NCBI GenBank assembly: GCA_033439795.1
Contig: JAUTDP010000003.1
Location: 3,968,001-4,032,000, forward strand
From: Sordaria brevicollis
Lineage: Eukaryota; Ascomycota; Sordariomycetes; Sordariales; Sordariaceae
Length of the DNA stretch: 64,000 bases
Reading direction: 5' to 3'
Shown here: piece after piece, positions 25,477 through 39,831 of the stretch
How the letters are laid out: each line of letters begins with the position of its first letter
Numbering within the stretch: the stretch's first letter is position 1
The notes under the pieces: model-generated
The model's input: the letters and a program-made list of their open reading frames with translations, nothing else
Told to the model about the DNA's origin: nothing
Databases searched by the model: none
Program-made: the position numbers and the translations under genes

Positions 25477-27053
25477 GGCCTTTTCGCTATCGATAAACTC
25501 TATATTATTAGCGAATAGAAGGATTTCCGGGAGGATTTTATATATTTAAAGAACTTTCGAAGCTTATTACTTCGATATATATTATAGTTTGGTTATATAA
25601 CGACGTTAAATAAGGAAAACCAAGATTATATTTTCGAATATAGCGGTTTCAATCACCGATCCGGGTTTAGTAAAAATTCTTTGCGTATTATTCGTACTAA
25701 TATTAATAAACCGGAAATTAATATTATTATTCAACCCCTCCTCTATATTTCTTTTAAAGATCTACGCCGTTTATAATTCCTTATCGATAGTTATACCCCT
25801 AAAACGGTCTACGATATTCCGAAAATAATTATTTATATCGATGAGAAAATACAATTTAAGAATATAAAGTATATCCTTATTAATTATATAAAGGAAGTTA
25901 GATTTTCGAAGTCCTTTACTCGGAAAGTAGTACGCTAATACGATTCTAAAGTTATATTTATCGATTAGGATATTATTTTACGCGACTTTTCTAATAATAT
26001 AAACTATTGTATTATTATAGTAATAGTAACATTAAATATAGGTATAGATATATTAAATATACGTCGAGTCGTACAATTTAACTTGCTATAGGAGTTTAAC
26101 CTATTTAATCTTTAGTAGCGTTTTAGAAGAGCGATACGTAAGGATAAAGAAGGCTATAGTACGGCCTACTTCTTTATACTATACTATTATTTTAATTATC
26201 TTAAATAAGAAGAAAACTTATTTAAACGATAAAAGGTATTAAAACCTTAGTAAGTACGTCGTATTGTTAAAGTAGTATAGAAGTTTGCTCTAATAGTTAG
26301 TAGTCGGTTTCGAAACGAAATACCGCTTTTAAAAGATAACGATAATAGTAATAACGCAATTAATCGATTAATTAATCGAAGTAACGAGATATTAGTTCGC
26401 CTAAGTAGCCGTAAAAATAAAAGATTAATAGTACTAATATAATTAATTCGTTCGGAAGATATAGCTCTTACGTTAGATAACCCGAACGTAGAAACCTATT
26501 CGTTATAGAATTTCGGTAATGAAATTAAATAGATTAATTCGGATAAAAAAAAAAGGATAGAATTAAGCCCGATTATTAAAACCTTTTTTAATGCTAATTA
26601 TTTTCGTAAAACGGCCTTAGATTTCCTTTAAAAATTATATAATAATTTAAATTTCGAATATAAGAAGTTAGTAGAAGAGTAGTATTATTATAATACTTAT
26701 AATTACGAATTGGGTAAAGTGTTTAAATTATTACTAAAGTAAAAAGGGAAAGAAAAGCTATTAGCGGGTTCTTTAATTACTATTACTTTGAAAAACTTAA
26801 ATCGTTAATATAAAAAGTAGGCCTAAGATTTAGTACCTAATAAAGACCGGTTTTTTAATATTATCCCTAAATTTTTTATAGTTCTAATATTATAAAATAG
26901 TATTGCTAGATTATTTTTATTATTAAAAGGTAAAAGAAAGTAAGCGAATAAATTATACTTTGAATTTATCGATGAATTATTAGATAAAATAAATAATCTA
27001 CGGTATTAGGAATTTATTAATACTAAAGGAGAGGCTTTAATTAATTAGTATAT
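25477..27053 (+). pseudogene. RecQ-like helicase relic, segment 2 (motifs II-VI and C-terminal part)
   Basis: Starting with the GGCCT duplication, the frame continues exactly from segment 1: GLFAID-x-L-x at 25,477-25,503, with AID-K-L-Y standing for a DE-x-H motif II. Further on come a TATL-like motif III, a long RecA2 region with an IGID element, and motif VI QRF-x-RA-x-RKD at 26,116-26,145. One frame (start positions congruent to 25,492) runs without indel through to 27,053. The last ~300 residues after the helicase core are Lys/Leu-rich and I do not recognise a domain there. RecQ-family helicases unwind DNA 3' to 5'; fungal telomere-linked helicases belong to this group. The segment ends in the TATAT duplication of gypsy element 2. 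Confidence 0.75.
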
Positions 27054-27257
27054 TATTACGGTATTAAATTGTCGGCAGCGCTCCCTAGGCGTCTTAGTAC
27101 CGAATTACTAGCGGAATATAATCGTACCTACAATTATATCTCTACCTTACTTATATATATAGTCCGGGAATAGAGTTTTCGCTACTCTTTCTCGATCTTC
27201 TCCTCTTCGTATAATAATACGTCTTCTCTAAGCCTCTATTAAATTAATATCGTAATA
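27054..27257 (+). repeat. 5' LTR of gypsy element 2
   Basis: Begins TATTACGG (mutated TGTTACGG) and ends CGTAATA. It is 204 bp, collinear with 34719-34922. The outer left part, for example GGCAGCGCTCCCTAGG, is better preserved than the inner part. Confidence 0.93.
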
Positions 27258-30199
27258 ATTTATTATACCTTTCTATAACCAATAGCCTAACGTTTATTAA
27301 ACGTTTCGCTTTAATTAATTTATAGAAACGGTACCGATTTTTTTTAATTAAACTTTATCGAACCCCTTTCTACGAAATCCCTTATCCTTCTTATTAATTA
27401 TTACCTTAACCGAATATTACCGACCTTTCGCCAATTTTACGATTAAATATTATTAACTTTTTTCTACTTTTACGCCCGCTTAGATTTAAATTTAATTTTA
27501 ATTATAAATTTAAATAGCTTTAAAACGTTTAATATAAATACTCCGGGCTCTAATTCCGAAGGCGAATAATAAACTTTCGCTATTAACCTTTTTCTTTTTT
27601 ATAATTAACTTTATATTAATACCGCTATTTACGATTTATAGAACGATTTTTTTCGCTTTATAAGTATTATAGAAGCGGATCCTAAATTCCTTTCTTAATT
27701 CTATATTTACTTCAACGCTATTAAAGTTTAATTCAATTATATTTAAAACCGCGTTTATAACGCCTAAATTTAAATTATAATAAATTTTAATATAATTTTC
27801 CGCTCTAAAATTTAATTTCGCGGTTATATCGCCGAATTCGTTTAAGAAATTATTAAAATATAGAAATAGATCGATTAAACTTTCTTCCGTATTTCCGAAT
27901 TCGAAACCGCTATCCGCTTTTAAATTATTCGGGCTAATATAATTAATTAGCGAATTAATATTATTTAATTTAGGGTTAACCGATATATTACCGAAATTAC
28001 GTCTTAAATTTATTAATACGTCGTCGATTAAATTAATTTCTAACCTTTATTTATCGTTTCTCTTTCTTTATCCCTTTTTTTATTTAATTATATTCGCGGC
28101 GCTAAACCCTTTATTTTTATTAGCGTTAAACGTTCCTTTATAAAACGATAAGAGGAATATATTAATTAGAAATTTTTTATTAATATTAAATTCGCTATCG
28201 ATTACGTTATTTATTTAATATTTACTAATTAGATCTTTTATATTTTTTAACGCTTTTTTAACGACGTTTTTATACGTATTCGTTTTAAAATCGATATAAT
28301 TGTAACTTCTTTTTAAAATTCTATTATTTAGCCCGTAGGTTTTACCGATTTTTGAAATTTCTTTAAATAATTCGATTTATATTATATTACTTTCGATATT
28401 TATATTAAAATAATTTAGGAAATAAATTATTTATAATAAAGTACCCTTCCTTTTGCCGATTTTATTTTTATATTTATTAAATTCGCCGATTCCTACGAAT
28501 TCGATATTCGCCGCTATATTAATGCTTTTAAATCGAAAATTAATAAACGTTTTTAAAATACTTTCGTTAATATTATTAACGTTAATTACCTAGCTTTTAA
28601 CGATTTCGAAAATTGGGTAAACTTTTTTTACGAATTTACTATTAATTTATTAAATATTAATTATCGCGCTAGCGTTTCGCTATTTACCCCCGTTTAACCC
28701 GCCGGCGACTTTATAATTTTCGGTAAAATTTTTACCCCTATAAGGAAATTTAATAACTTTATTTTTATAGAGGAATAAGCCCGCCGTAAAGTAGAAAATT
28801 TATATATATATTATAACGGAGTTAATTATTATATTATAATTTATATAATTAAAGCGAAATATAAAATTTAAGCCCCTATTCTTATTTAAAACGCTCCGGC
28901 TTCGACGTTAACGCCCAAAATAGGAAAAATTTAACTTTTAATAAAAATCGCCGTTAAAAGCGTAATATAGAAGAATTAAAAGATTTATATTTATATTCTA
29001 TAGGATTAAATATTAATTTCTTTTTTTTAAATTCTATTCGCTTTAATAATACCTTTGAAATATTATATTCTATAATAATCGATTTTAGGTATTTATTAAT
29101 AAATTTTATTAATTCTTCTTTCGTATAATAATATATTCTCTTTTTAATATTTTTCTACTATTCCCGTATTTTTTATTTAACCGATAATTGCGAAGGTGGT
29201 TTTATTTCCTATATTTATATTATATCCTATTTTATTAATTCTTTTATAAATCGTTTTACTCTCTTTATTTAATTTTTCGGTAGTTTCGATATTATTTTTA
29301 ACTTTTTTTAATTAAAAAAATATAACCTTACTATAAATTGGTTATAAAGTATTATAAATTTCCCCGGCTTTACTATTAAAGAGATGTTTTTATTTCCTTC
29401 GCTTTCCGTCGAAAATATACTGGACTTTCCTTTACCGGTTATGGCCCTTTAAATATTATTAAAGGTTAAACCTGTACCCCGAAATTTAACCCGACTTTCT
29501 ATTAAATTATAAAAATTTCGCCGCCGTTCTACTTCCCCTTATTATATTTTAAAGGCTTATTCCTATTCGAATAATTATAATTAGCCGTAGGATATAATTA
29601 TCCGCTTACTATTTACTTTTAATTTTATTTTAGCGTATAAAGAATTTAGTATAGAAGTTTTTAAATATATTTTTAATTAATTTTATTATTTTATTAAAAT
29701 TATAATACTTTTCCCCGGTATTAATAGTAATTCGCCGACGATTATAATCTTATTCCCCGACCCTAATTCTAAGGATTTTAATTAAATCTTTAATAATTTC
29801 GACGATATTATACTTCGCGTAATCTTCGCCGGTTAATTTATATTTATTCCCTTTTATTAATCTTTAATTAATTATTAGGATTAAATAGCGGAATAGTTAT
29901 AATTCCGGGCTATTTTAGTAGAAAATATTTAAAAATATATTGATGGAAAATTAATATTTATTTACGTAGAAATTATTAAAGTTTTATTAGAATATTTTTA
30001 CCGCCTTTAAAAAGCCTTCGACCCCGAGATTATAAAGATAATACTACTTTATTACCCCTTTAATTATAAAATCGACCTTATCCTTAGCTAAATCCCCCCG
30101 TATTATTATTTACGCTTTATATTTTAAAAAGAATTCCGCGTTGTACGTAAGTATTTAAATAATTATTTAGTTTCTAATTTTATCCGCCTAAATTCGTCC

Positions 30200-31457
30200 T
30201 TTACAATTATTTTTATATTTTTAATCCGAAAATTAAAGGGTAGCGTACGAATTTAAATCGATTATTATAGGTTAAATAATATTATAATAAAGAATAAGTA
30301 TTTTATTCCCTTTATTTATAAAATAATTAATTCCTTCTATAAAGTAAAGTAATTTAATAAATTCGATATTATTATAATTTTTAACCGCTTACGTATCGCC
30401 GAAAGTAATAAATAGAAAACCGCGTTTATTATTAAATTTAATTTCTTCGAATACTTTATTACAAACTTCGGTATAATAAATATATTAGCGTTATTTTAGT
30501 ATTATATTAATTACGTTTTATTTAATATTTTAAATAAATACGTTATGGCTTATTTTAACGACGTATTTATTTATAATAAGATTAAGGCGGAATATAAACG
30601 TTATTTCGAAGACGTTATAAAGAGGCTTATAAAAGTAGGCCTAATTATCGATATTTAGAAGTATAAATTTTATAAATATAAAATAAAATACTTAAAATTT
30701 ATTATTTTTTACGATAATTTACGTATAAATCCCGAAAAGGTTAATATTATTATCGGTTAGGGCGTTTTAGAAATTTTGAAGGATTTTTAACGTTTTATTA
30801 ATTTTACGAATTTTTACTGTAGGTTTATTAAAGGTTTTTTTAAAATCGCTTAACCCCTTATAGCCTTTATATCCTATAATAAATAAATTAGCCCTATATT
30901 TAAAATTATAATTATAATATTTAAATACTTAAAGAATATTTTTACTTCGGCCTTTATTTTTATATATTATTATTCCGAACGCTAAATTATTATCGAAATT
31001 GACGCTTTAAATTAAACGTCCGGCGGTATCTTTTTTTAAATTAATAAAGAAGGGAAATACTACCTTATTACCTTCTTTTCGTTTAAATATTCCCCGGCCG
31101 AATATAATTACGAAATTTATAATAAAAAATTCTTTATTATCGTTAAAACTTTTAAAGAATAGCGCTCCGAATTTTAAAGAATTAAAGACGTTATTAAAAT
31201 CGTTATTAATTATAAAAGCCTTTAATATTTTATAACGACGAAATTCTTTAATTAATAGTAAATTCGGTAGTCCGAATTCTTTAGCGATTTTTATTTTAAA
31301 ATTATATACTACCTGGGCGCCTACGTAACCGTCCTTAACGCCCTTTCCTAATTACCCGGAAATATTTTAACGAATAAATATAATTTCGGCGACGATTGGG
31401 TAACGAATTGTATATATATTTTATTACCGAAGGAGAATTGGATTAAAGAATTAGATT

Positions 31458-31492
<35 letters not shown>

Positions 31493-32330
31493 TTTATAGG
31501 GTTTTTAATTTTTAATACCGAATTATTAATTAACGATTATATTAACGTCGTTTATTTTATTTTACCCAATTCCTTTATAATTATTATTTATTTCTAAAAT
31601 TCCGATTATAAAAAATTCCTTAAATATATTAAGAAATTCGTAAAGGCTATTATAATAGATTACGAAATCTTTTATAACCGGATTTTAATTAATAAACGGG
31701 TTTTTATCCCCCCTATAATAAAATTCGCTTTTAAATTTTCTAACGTATTTATAATTTAGTATTTAATAATTACCCGGGCTATTTTAAAATTTATAATTTT
31801 ATTTAACGGATTTATATTTAATTTAATTTATTTAAAGACGTAATTACCTTCGTTTAAAATTATTATTTCTACGCTTAAGTTAAAAATTTTAAATTTATAC
31901 CCTTAAACCTATTCGAATTTATACCGGTCCTATTTTACTAATAGTTTAACTTTTTAATAAATTTTATTAGCCCCTTTCTTAAAATTAAGAGCGGTGGAAG
32001 GATATATACTTATATTATAATAATTATCAACCGTTTAACGAAAATACAATATTATATCCTTATTTATAATTTAATTATTAAAGGAATTATTAATACTTTT
32101 TTTTACGAAATTTACTACTTATATAATACCCCTAATTCTATTATTTCCGACCGCGGCTTTTAATTCGTTACTACCTTCTAACGGGAATTTTATCGATTTT
32201 TCGGCGTTTAATAGAGGCTCTCTTTATCCGTTTATTTAAAAATTAATAACTAAATAGAAATTATAAATATTTATATCGAATAATATTTATACGTTTTCTA
32301 TTTTTATTATCAGGATAATTAATTTATTTA
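30200..32330 (+). pseudogene. pol relic of gypsy element 2 (RT and integrase)
   Basis: Reading through stops, the RT begins with an RK-x-KG-x-VRI block, continues through a KFDII stretch, and its YxDD box now reads AYFNDVFIY at about 30,548-30,575. A WGV-type tether and an FTNFYCRFI motif follow. The integrase core shows SDRGF (about 32,145) and HPQTDNQTEN-like residues near 32,235. All mutations are C-to-T or G-to-A. Confidence 0.83.
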
Positions 32331-34718
32331 ATTACCCTTTACCGAATTCGCGGCGAATAATTATATTTTAAAGATTATAAGCTTCTCCCTATTTTTTATT
32401 AATTACAGTTAGTATTTAAAAATAGGTACCGAACCCTTTTAACGTTATAACGCCCTTATATCGCCGGTATAATATTAAGAATTATTCGACGCTCGGGTAA
32501 TTAAAGAGTACGTAAATTATATTATTATTAGGGCCCGCCTATTTATAGAGGAAATTTAAAAGAAATAGAAGCGTTATACTAACGTTTATAAATTAAACGC
32601 CTTAAAGTATATAATTGGGGATAAGGTTTAAATTAATATTAAATATTAAAATTAAGGCCGTTTATCCCTTAAATTAATTAATAAATAAATAGGCCCGTTC
32701 GTTATTAAGAAAATATATTACCGGGTAATCGCCTTTATTATAAATATAATATATAAAATTTTTTCTATTTTCTATACCTCTTTCGTCCGGCCTTATTAAG
32801 AGGGTTTACCCGGTTAGGAAGTTTTTAATAAGGCCTTTAATTAATAAATAAAGGGCGTTATTATTTTTAAAGTAATATTTAATAAAAAAGAATAATATTT
32901 CGAATATATTTTCAATTTTATATAGTCCCTAAAGGGTAAATTATTCTATAAAATTAAATAGCCCCGACTTTACCCGCTAAATTAGCGCCCCGTAGAGGAT
33001 TTTTAGGCTAATATAAACGATATTTAAAATTTTTATACTAAATACCTATATAAATTAAGCCTTAAATTTAATAGGACTTCGAGCCTAGCGTTAACGAAAA
33101 TTAGGCGAAGCTTTAAAAGAATACAGCGTAATTAATAATTCGCCCGAATTTAACCCATTTCTTACGTATAAATTATAATATACCCTTTCGGTTTCCTATA
33201 TATAGATTATAATACGTCCTTATAGTTTCCTATATATATATTATAATACGTTTCTACGGTTTTTTCTTATAATTTTAATTTATAAATTATATAATTATAT
33301 TATTTAAACTTTAAATTTTATTTTTTTTAATATCTCCTCGTAGTAAAATATAATAATAAAATTATATTTTTATTATCGTTTTCCTATCGAAGTATTATAT
33401 TTTTATTAATTATTTTCTATTAAAATTTATTATTTCCGAAGCGAAGTTTCGACGTTTTACCGGCTACTTAAACGAAAATTTATATAAGGAAATTACTTAT
33501 AATTTACGTAATTTCCTCTTTTTAACATTCGGGATTAGTATTTTCGGTAATATTAATTATATAAATTACTTCCGTTTCGATTATATTATAAAAACGCTTT
33601 TTAATAAAAAATTAAATCGATTAGCCGGGGTCGTTATAAATAAAGCGTATTAATTAGGTTTTCTTTTAATATTAATATTTTTATACGGGAATATTTATAA
33701 CGGGACGTTTAAAAGCCGATTATATTAGGGTTTAAATACGTTTATTAACGATTTTTTTAACGGCGGCGCGCTATAAAATAATTAATATTATATTATATAT
33801 TCGTTTACCCTTCGATAATATATTTATAATATCCTTAGTAATTTTTTTAGGGCTTAAAAGTTTAAATTCGGCCTTAATAACCGTTTTAATAATATTAAAA
33901 TATATTAAGAGATTTTTAATAGTAATTATAATACGCGTACGTAATACCTCCTTTTAAATAAAAATTCTATTAACGTTATATTTTTAAAATTTAATTAATT
34001 AGCGAATTAAGGTAGCGATATCGGTTCCGTTATTAATTATTAGGATAATGGGTTTATTTCGTTAATAAAACGCTAATTAAAAAAAAAAAAAAAAAAAATT
34101 AGATTTATTTTATCGTAATTCTTTTTACGATTAATATATTCGTAGTATTTCTTTTTCTTACTTAAGGGGTAAAAGTACTAAAACGCTATAAAAACGTTAT
34201 TATTTAAAATAGTATTTTTAATAATAGATTTTAATAAATTATATAATTTATACCTTTAATAAGAACCGCGTTAGGATTTTTACGAGGGCAATAGCGAGGA
34301 GGTATAATAATATTAAAGAAATGCGCAAAATTTTTAAAGAATTTACTTTATTATAAGCGAAGAAGGAATATTTATTGCGCAAAGAATTTAGGGAGCGTTA
34401 GAATTATATTAATAAAGGTTATAAAAAAAAAGGGAAGGAGAAAAAAAGAATTTAAAGGTTTAGAGGTTTAATTAAAATAGGAAGGGAAGAATTATAAATT
34501 CATATATTATTTTAATTGTCCGGATTCAATTTAGTGTAATATTATTTATAACCGTTACAATAGGTAATCGCTAAATTTACTATACTTATTTCAACGCGCG
34601 CGATAATATAGGCTACTCGTTAATATTATGCCCGCAGTTTATTAATTGGCCTATAGGGGTATCGGTATATTAATTTTATTAGTAATTAAAGTTAATTACG
34701 TTTTGGAACCGGGGGTAT

Positions 34719-34922
34719 TATTACGGTATTAAATTATCGGTAGCGTTCCCTAAGCGTCTTAATACCGAATTATTAGCAGAGTATAATCGTACCTATAATT
34801 ATATCTTTATTTTATTTATATATATAGTCCGGGAATAGAATTTTCGCTACTCCCTCTCAATCTTCTCCTCTTCGTATAATAATACGTCTTCTCCAAGCCT
34901 CTGCTAGATTGGTATCGTAACA
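34719..34922 (+). repeat. 3' LTR of gypsy element 2
   Basis: Begins TATTACGG and ends CGTAACA, the unmutated form of the terminal CA. The outer right part (CTCCAAGCCTCTGCTAG) is the best preserved, the mirror image of the 5' LTR. Confidence 0.93.
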
Positions 34923-35111
34923 TATATAAATACCCTTAACGATATTTTTAAGCAATAGGAAATAGAGCGTAATAAAAAAAAGGTAATAAGGGAGGAAATA
35001 AAGGCTATAAAGGCTACCGCTACTATTCGAAATGAGGTTTAAACGGCTGGCCGGAAGCGGGTTTATTTTGCGGCTCTAGAAAATTTATTAATACTAGTAT
35101 ATAAGCGCTAA
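34923..35111 (+). pseudogene. RecQ-like helicase relic, segment 3 (C-terminus)
   Basis: With one copy of TATAT retained, the helicase frame continues from 27,053 without shift: a Lys/Glu-rich stretch (ERNKKKVIREEIKA) and a final TAA at 35109-35111. That TAA could be the original stop or a mutated CAA. No domain is recognised in this tail. The 3' end faces the 3' end of the DUF6589-like relic about 177 bp away. Confidence 0.65.
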
Positions 35112-35288
35112 AAATACTTCAAATTTAATATAAATAAAGATTTATATATATATAGTTATAATAATTATTTTGTCAATTTTTTATTATTTTTGAATATTTA
35201 GTATTAAAGTATATAATAAAAAATTTAATTATAAATAACGTTAAGACTTATATAAAATACCTAAATACTTATAATATAAATATTAATT

Positions 35289-36260
35289 TCAACCTTAATA
35301 TTAATCTTCTTCTTCAATATTGCTAATTAGGTTAATTATATTCGTACCGAATATATTATTATTATTAACGCTAAAAAGACATTTTCTTTCTTCATCCTTA
35401 TTAATATTACTTTCGATAATACTACTACTAGCACTTAATAAATACCTCTAATCCGTAGTATCCTCCAATTCTAGTATAGTTTTATTAAAGTTATTTAATT
35501 TTAAAAATAAAGCTTACTATTTTAACCGGTAGATATCTAGGGTATTAAAAGCTTTAGGATCCGGATTATTAGACCTTTTCGTAATATTATCCCTATATAA
35601 TTTAATAATATATAATATAATATTAATTATTAAATTGCCGGCCGTATATATTCCTTTCTAATAAATATAGAAGAAGCGTTCGATAAATTTCTAGATAATT
35701 GAGAAATAATTACTATTAAAAATTAAGTGGGAGAAAATTGAATGGATATTGTGCGTCGAATTCTTATAATTTTTAATATCGATAGCGTAAATAGTATTAA
35801 TATATTTAAAGAATAGATTAATAGCCTTGTAGTAATTACCTACAATTATATAATGAACGAAGCCGCCTTTTAAAATAATATTACGAAGGTTAGGATTTAT
35901 TGAAATATTGGGATAAAGAAGTTAAGCGAAGTATAGCATTTCGATATTATAATTTATTAATTTACTACCCTAAAAAATAATAGATAATAAAGGTATAATT
36001 TCCTTTATAAACCCGTAGTTACTAAAACGAATAGTTTCGTAAAATATTAATAATATTTCGATTATTTATATTAATCGATAATAATTACGGAATTTTATAT
36101 CGATATTTCCTTCCTCGACGCCGTTGTACGTACTTTTCTATACGGTTGGGGATAGGACTTCATCGGTAATATATTAGAAGATTTCGTCGAAGGTTAGGAA
36201 TTTAATATTTATTATAATTTCTTTAACGCTATTAATATTAAGCTATTCCTCCTTTAATAT
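35289..36260 (-). pseudogene. DUF6589-like protein relic, 3' segment
   Basis: On the minus strand a single frame, interrupted only by RIP-type stops, runs from the TTTAATAT duplication at 36,253-36,260 down to a TGA at 35289-35291. It reads a helical protein with runs such as FDEIFQYITDEVLSP and a C-terminal acidic tail (SNIEEED). The style, a helical region with YAIEMLYFAQLL-like and RNIILKGGFVHY-like stretches, reminds me of fungal DUF6589 proteins, a large family of unknown function. That assignment is from memory and needs a profile search. It is convergent with the helicase relic. Confidence 0.5.
36253..36260. repeat. Target-site duplication TTTAATAT of the MULE, left copy
   Basis: TTTAATAT lies directly outside the left inverted repeat and recurs at 39904-39911. 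An adjacent shared C makes a 9-bp reading (CTTTAATAT) possible; Mutator-like elements usually make 8-10 bp duplications. Confidence 0.85.
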
Positions 36261-36332
36261 AAGAAAGTCTTTTCGCACTTACCTCCATGTCGTTTTATAC
36301 TTATCCCCACTTTTTTCGACCAATCACATAAT
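36261..36332 (+). repeat. Left terminal inverted repeat of the MULE
   Basis: Starts AAGAAAGTCTTTTCGCAC and pairs with the reverse complement of 39832-39903 over about 70 bp. The few mismatches (first base A for G, and AT for GC near 36,308) are RIP-type transitions. Confidence 0.92.
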
Positions 36333-36871
36333 ACCAAATTTTTAATCCCCACTTCCCGTACCTCAACTCCCGCTCCCTCCCCCACTCTAAACTAGATTTC
36401 AACTCAATACGCGCCCAATACACGCCAAGACCCGCACGTAACCTCGCACTAGCTACTACCACCACCTAAACTAACCAACGTAATTTAATTTAATCGTTTT
36501 TTAGTATCTATACCTTACTTCCTTTCTATATTAGATTACTACCCCTTATATTATTATATTGTATTCAATTAATTAATACTACGCTACGCATTACTAAATA
36601 TTAAAATAAATAAACCGCTATTATTTAATTTATAATAAAAAATAATCTATTATTTTTTTATACGTTTTTCCAATTAATTATAATAATATAAATAGCCGAC
36701 CCGATAGGTATATACGACCGTAGCGTCGTAAATAAAAATATCCACCTTATATTCCTCCTCCCTAATTTTAATTAAAATCCTCCTATCCTATTTACTTTCG
36801 TATAAAGTATTTTAACGATTAATATTTTTACTCCTAATAATTAAATACTTTATACTTTAGAATTAACGTTA

Positions 36872-39475
36872 ATGCAATCTATCGAAATTAGTAGCGACGA
36901 CGACGACGACCCTATAGAGATTAATAATGAGCTTCCTAATAAGACCCCCGCTCCAGCCCCCAATTACGAATATAGCGACCACCCTATCTTTAATATATAG
37001 TATAATAATTTCGATAAATTAATAACGGTAATTAAATTTTAGTTATGCGAATTGGGGTATAGCGTTATTAAGGGTCGTTTTATTACTTAGGTTAATAATT
37101 TTGGATATATATATATCGAAATCGTATATTCTATTAACGCGCCGCGTAAAGTTATTAACTACTTTCGTTTAATATTAATAGTAAAATAGGGATGTCCGTA
37201 GGTCGGGTATACTAAAGTGCTACTATATAACGATAGGAGGTAGACCTTCGAACTTCGAGAAGGCTATAAATATTATACTTATTAACGTATTAAAAAACTA
37301 TTTATTTATTTAACCTTTAAAATTAAATATAAAACTCTAATAATTACCTATATTAATAGACCGGGTATACTTAATCGTAAGATTGCTCGCGAATTATACT
37401 AATAGTTTCTAAACTTCTACTTTACCGACCGTTAATTTATTAACCTTCGCTATAAATTCAAAAGGAATGCAAAAATTGGGTATATTCCCTTCTAATAAAT
37501 AATAAAGTTCTTTAACGAACGTAGGGTCTACTTTAAAATTAATTAGCAAAATATTAAAAAAACCAAATTAATTATACTATTTTAAACCGATTTATAAGGA
37601 GAGTAAATATAGAAAGAAAATCCCTAAGTCTAGATATACGATAATACGTATAAAACTAATAATAAAAGCCTAGCGTTTTTCTAAATCGTTAGTATAAATA
37701 ATATTAATTATATCTTTAATTATATTTTTAATTTAGTTAATAATAAGTAGTAAGAGGGATTTAATTAGTTAATAGATAAAGTTAATACCTATCGTAAAAC
37801 TATTTACGCTAATAAATTAGGAATAACGATTATAGATTACGACGTTACTATACGAGTAATTATTTAGAAGATTTACCTTACCGCTAAGTCCTAATTTTAT
37901 ATCTTCTATATTAATAAGAACGTAATTCTATATATTAAAAGAAAGTAGAATAAGTAAATAATTACCCGGGTTAATAATATTTATACCGCTCAATTAACTA
38001 CGCGGGTATAATAAGAAATATCGGCTTCTATATCGGCATTAACCCAACCACCCGCCCAGCCAATAGAGCTAGCTATTCCTAATAATATAATAAATTTAAA
38101 GGAGTTTAATAAGGATAATATAAAGGTAATTACCAATCTAAATCGATTAGTAGATAATATAAATGCGTTAGATTCTATCCTTAATACCGTAGAGTATTTA
38201 TAATTTAGTTTTTATAATTTATAGAAGTATACTTATTACGCGTATATAAAGGAGGATTTTAATACTAATTGGGAGAGACTCTATACGTTTTTTATAAATT
38301 AAACGGTTATCCTCTTATATTTTAAAGAAATGTATATAATAGTAAAGGAGGAGTAGGTAACTTATTACGTTAATAAGAGGTTAAATTTTAATTACTATAT
38401 TACCTCCTTAATCGAATTATATAACCGTATATTCAAAGCTAATATTATTAACGGTAAAAATTATATTTATATTCGGCTATATTTATCCCTATATAATATA
38501 TAATAAACTAATTATTATTTTAATATAGGTAATAATTTTATTATTACTATTATTATATAAAACTTTACCCTCATCGAAGATTAAAAACGTATAATCGAAA
38601 ACGAGACCGAAAAATAAATACGACGTACTAAGATTAATTATAACCGCGTATTATAAATAATAAAAACTATTAGGAAAGTCTATTAAACCGCTCTTAATAA
38701 AGTAGTACGTTAACGTCGTATTATATTCGGTATTATATTATCAACGATTAAACTAAAACCTAATAAGTTAGAATTATATATTAGTAAATTTATTACGTAA
38801 TTTAATTTATTATATTCGTATACGATCTTTAAGCAATTCCTTAACCGAAATCGATTATTTATATTAAATAAAATAAATTATTACCTATATTAGTAATTAA
38901 AGAGAGATTTTACTAACGAAGATAAATATTTAAAATATTAGGAATTTAATAAAATAACGAAATTTAAAGGTCGCTTTCGTACTAACGCTCCCTTCGCTAA
39001 AGAACTTTATACGCCCCAATTAACGGCGCTAATTAATATTCGAACTCCCCCTCCCTTTATTATACTTACGTAATTCTAAAATATATTATTATAAAACTCT
39101 AAGGGATGTAACTACGGTAACTTTATCCTTAACCGGGGTAAATAATTTAAAGCCAATTAGAACCGAATTATTTCGATATATATAGTGCTATTTATACAAC
39201 GAAATATATTTAAATAGGAAAGAATTAATTTAAAAGTAAAAAATATAACCGATTACTTTTAACCTCCTACTATATAGATTAAAGGATATAATCGCCTTCC
39301 CAATAGTAAAAACAAATTTAAATAAAGAGGATAAGAGAGGGGAAGTATAATTTTACGGGGAGGGAGAGGTAATAATAGAAGTAAAAATAGTAAAGGAAGA
39401 GCGGCGTTAATTAGTACTCTAATTAGTACGTAGGGTAATCGGCGTAGTATACGTAATTAATAGGGGGTTCTCTAA
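36872..39475 (+). pseudogene. MULE transposase relic
   Basis: The frame from ATG 36872 (a DDDDD-rich N-terminus) runs about 2.6 kb with only RIP-type stops. An N-terminal FAR1/WRKY-GCM-like region is suggested by a GCP...TFELREGYK stretch near 37,190-37,270. The catalytic domain begins DNTYKTN at 37,640, followed by a QEGF-type block near 37,760 and an IIDYD motif near 37,830. The second-half signature, F-x-I-F-x-INKNV, is at about 37,895-37,925. These are hallmarks of the MULE DDE transposase. A basic, Gly/Arg-rich tail ends near 39,475; the exact stop cannot be fixed. Host-side function: cut-and-paste transposition of the element. Confidence 0.85.
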
Positions 39476-39831
39476 TATTATAATATTTTAGTAATTAAAT
39501 ACGTCGATTATATAAATAAAAATAATAATATATAAATTAATATAAATTAATATATTAAACTCTATTAAGCTCGATTAAGTTACGACTTTAATCGAACGAC
39601 TTTAATTAATTGCGACGTATAAAAAGTACGACCGTAGCGCTAAGTCCCCTATAAGACCGCTATAGAAATACGCTATAAAAAATGTATTGGGGTGGTGCGT
39701 ACGTTGTAGTCTGGAGTCTGGGCTGCCTTGGTATGACCAAACCTTGAAACAATATAATGCCTATTATTACTAGTTGAAAGTATGGGAAAATTACGGCGCT
39801 AAGGCGCGGCCCGGGAGGGCGGCTGAACTGT

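Larger units (their letters stand above)
27054..34922 (+). mobile_element. Ty3/gypsy LTR retrotransposon, element 2 (RIP-dead)
   Basis: A 7,869-bp element with two 204-bp LTRs, target duplication TATAT (27049-27053 and 34923-34927) and a G-rich polypurine tract (GGGGGTAT) at the 3' LTR. Plus-strand order is a gag-like region, RT at about 30,200-30,850, and integrase core at about 31,950-32,330. Its LTRs and protein remnants differ from elements 1 and 4, so it is a separate gypsy family. It sits in frame inside the helicase relic. It also holds an (AAT)n run at 31,459-31,490 and an A tract near 34,081. Confidence 0.93.
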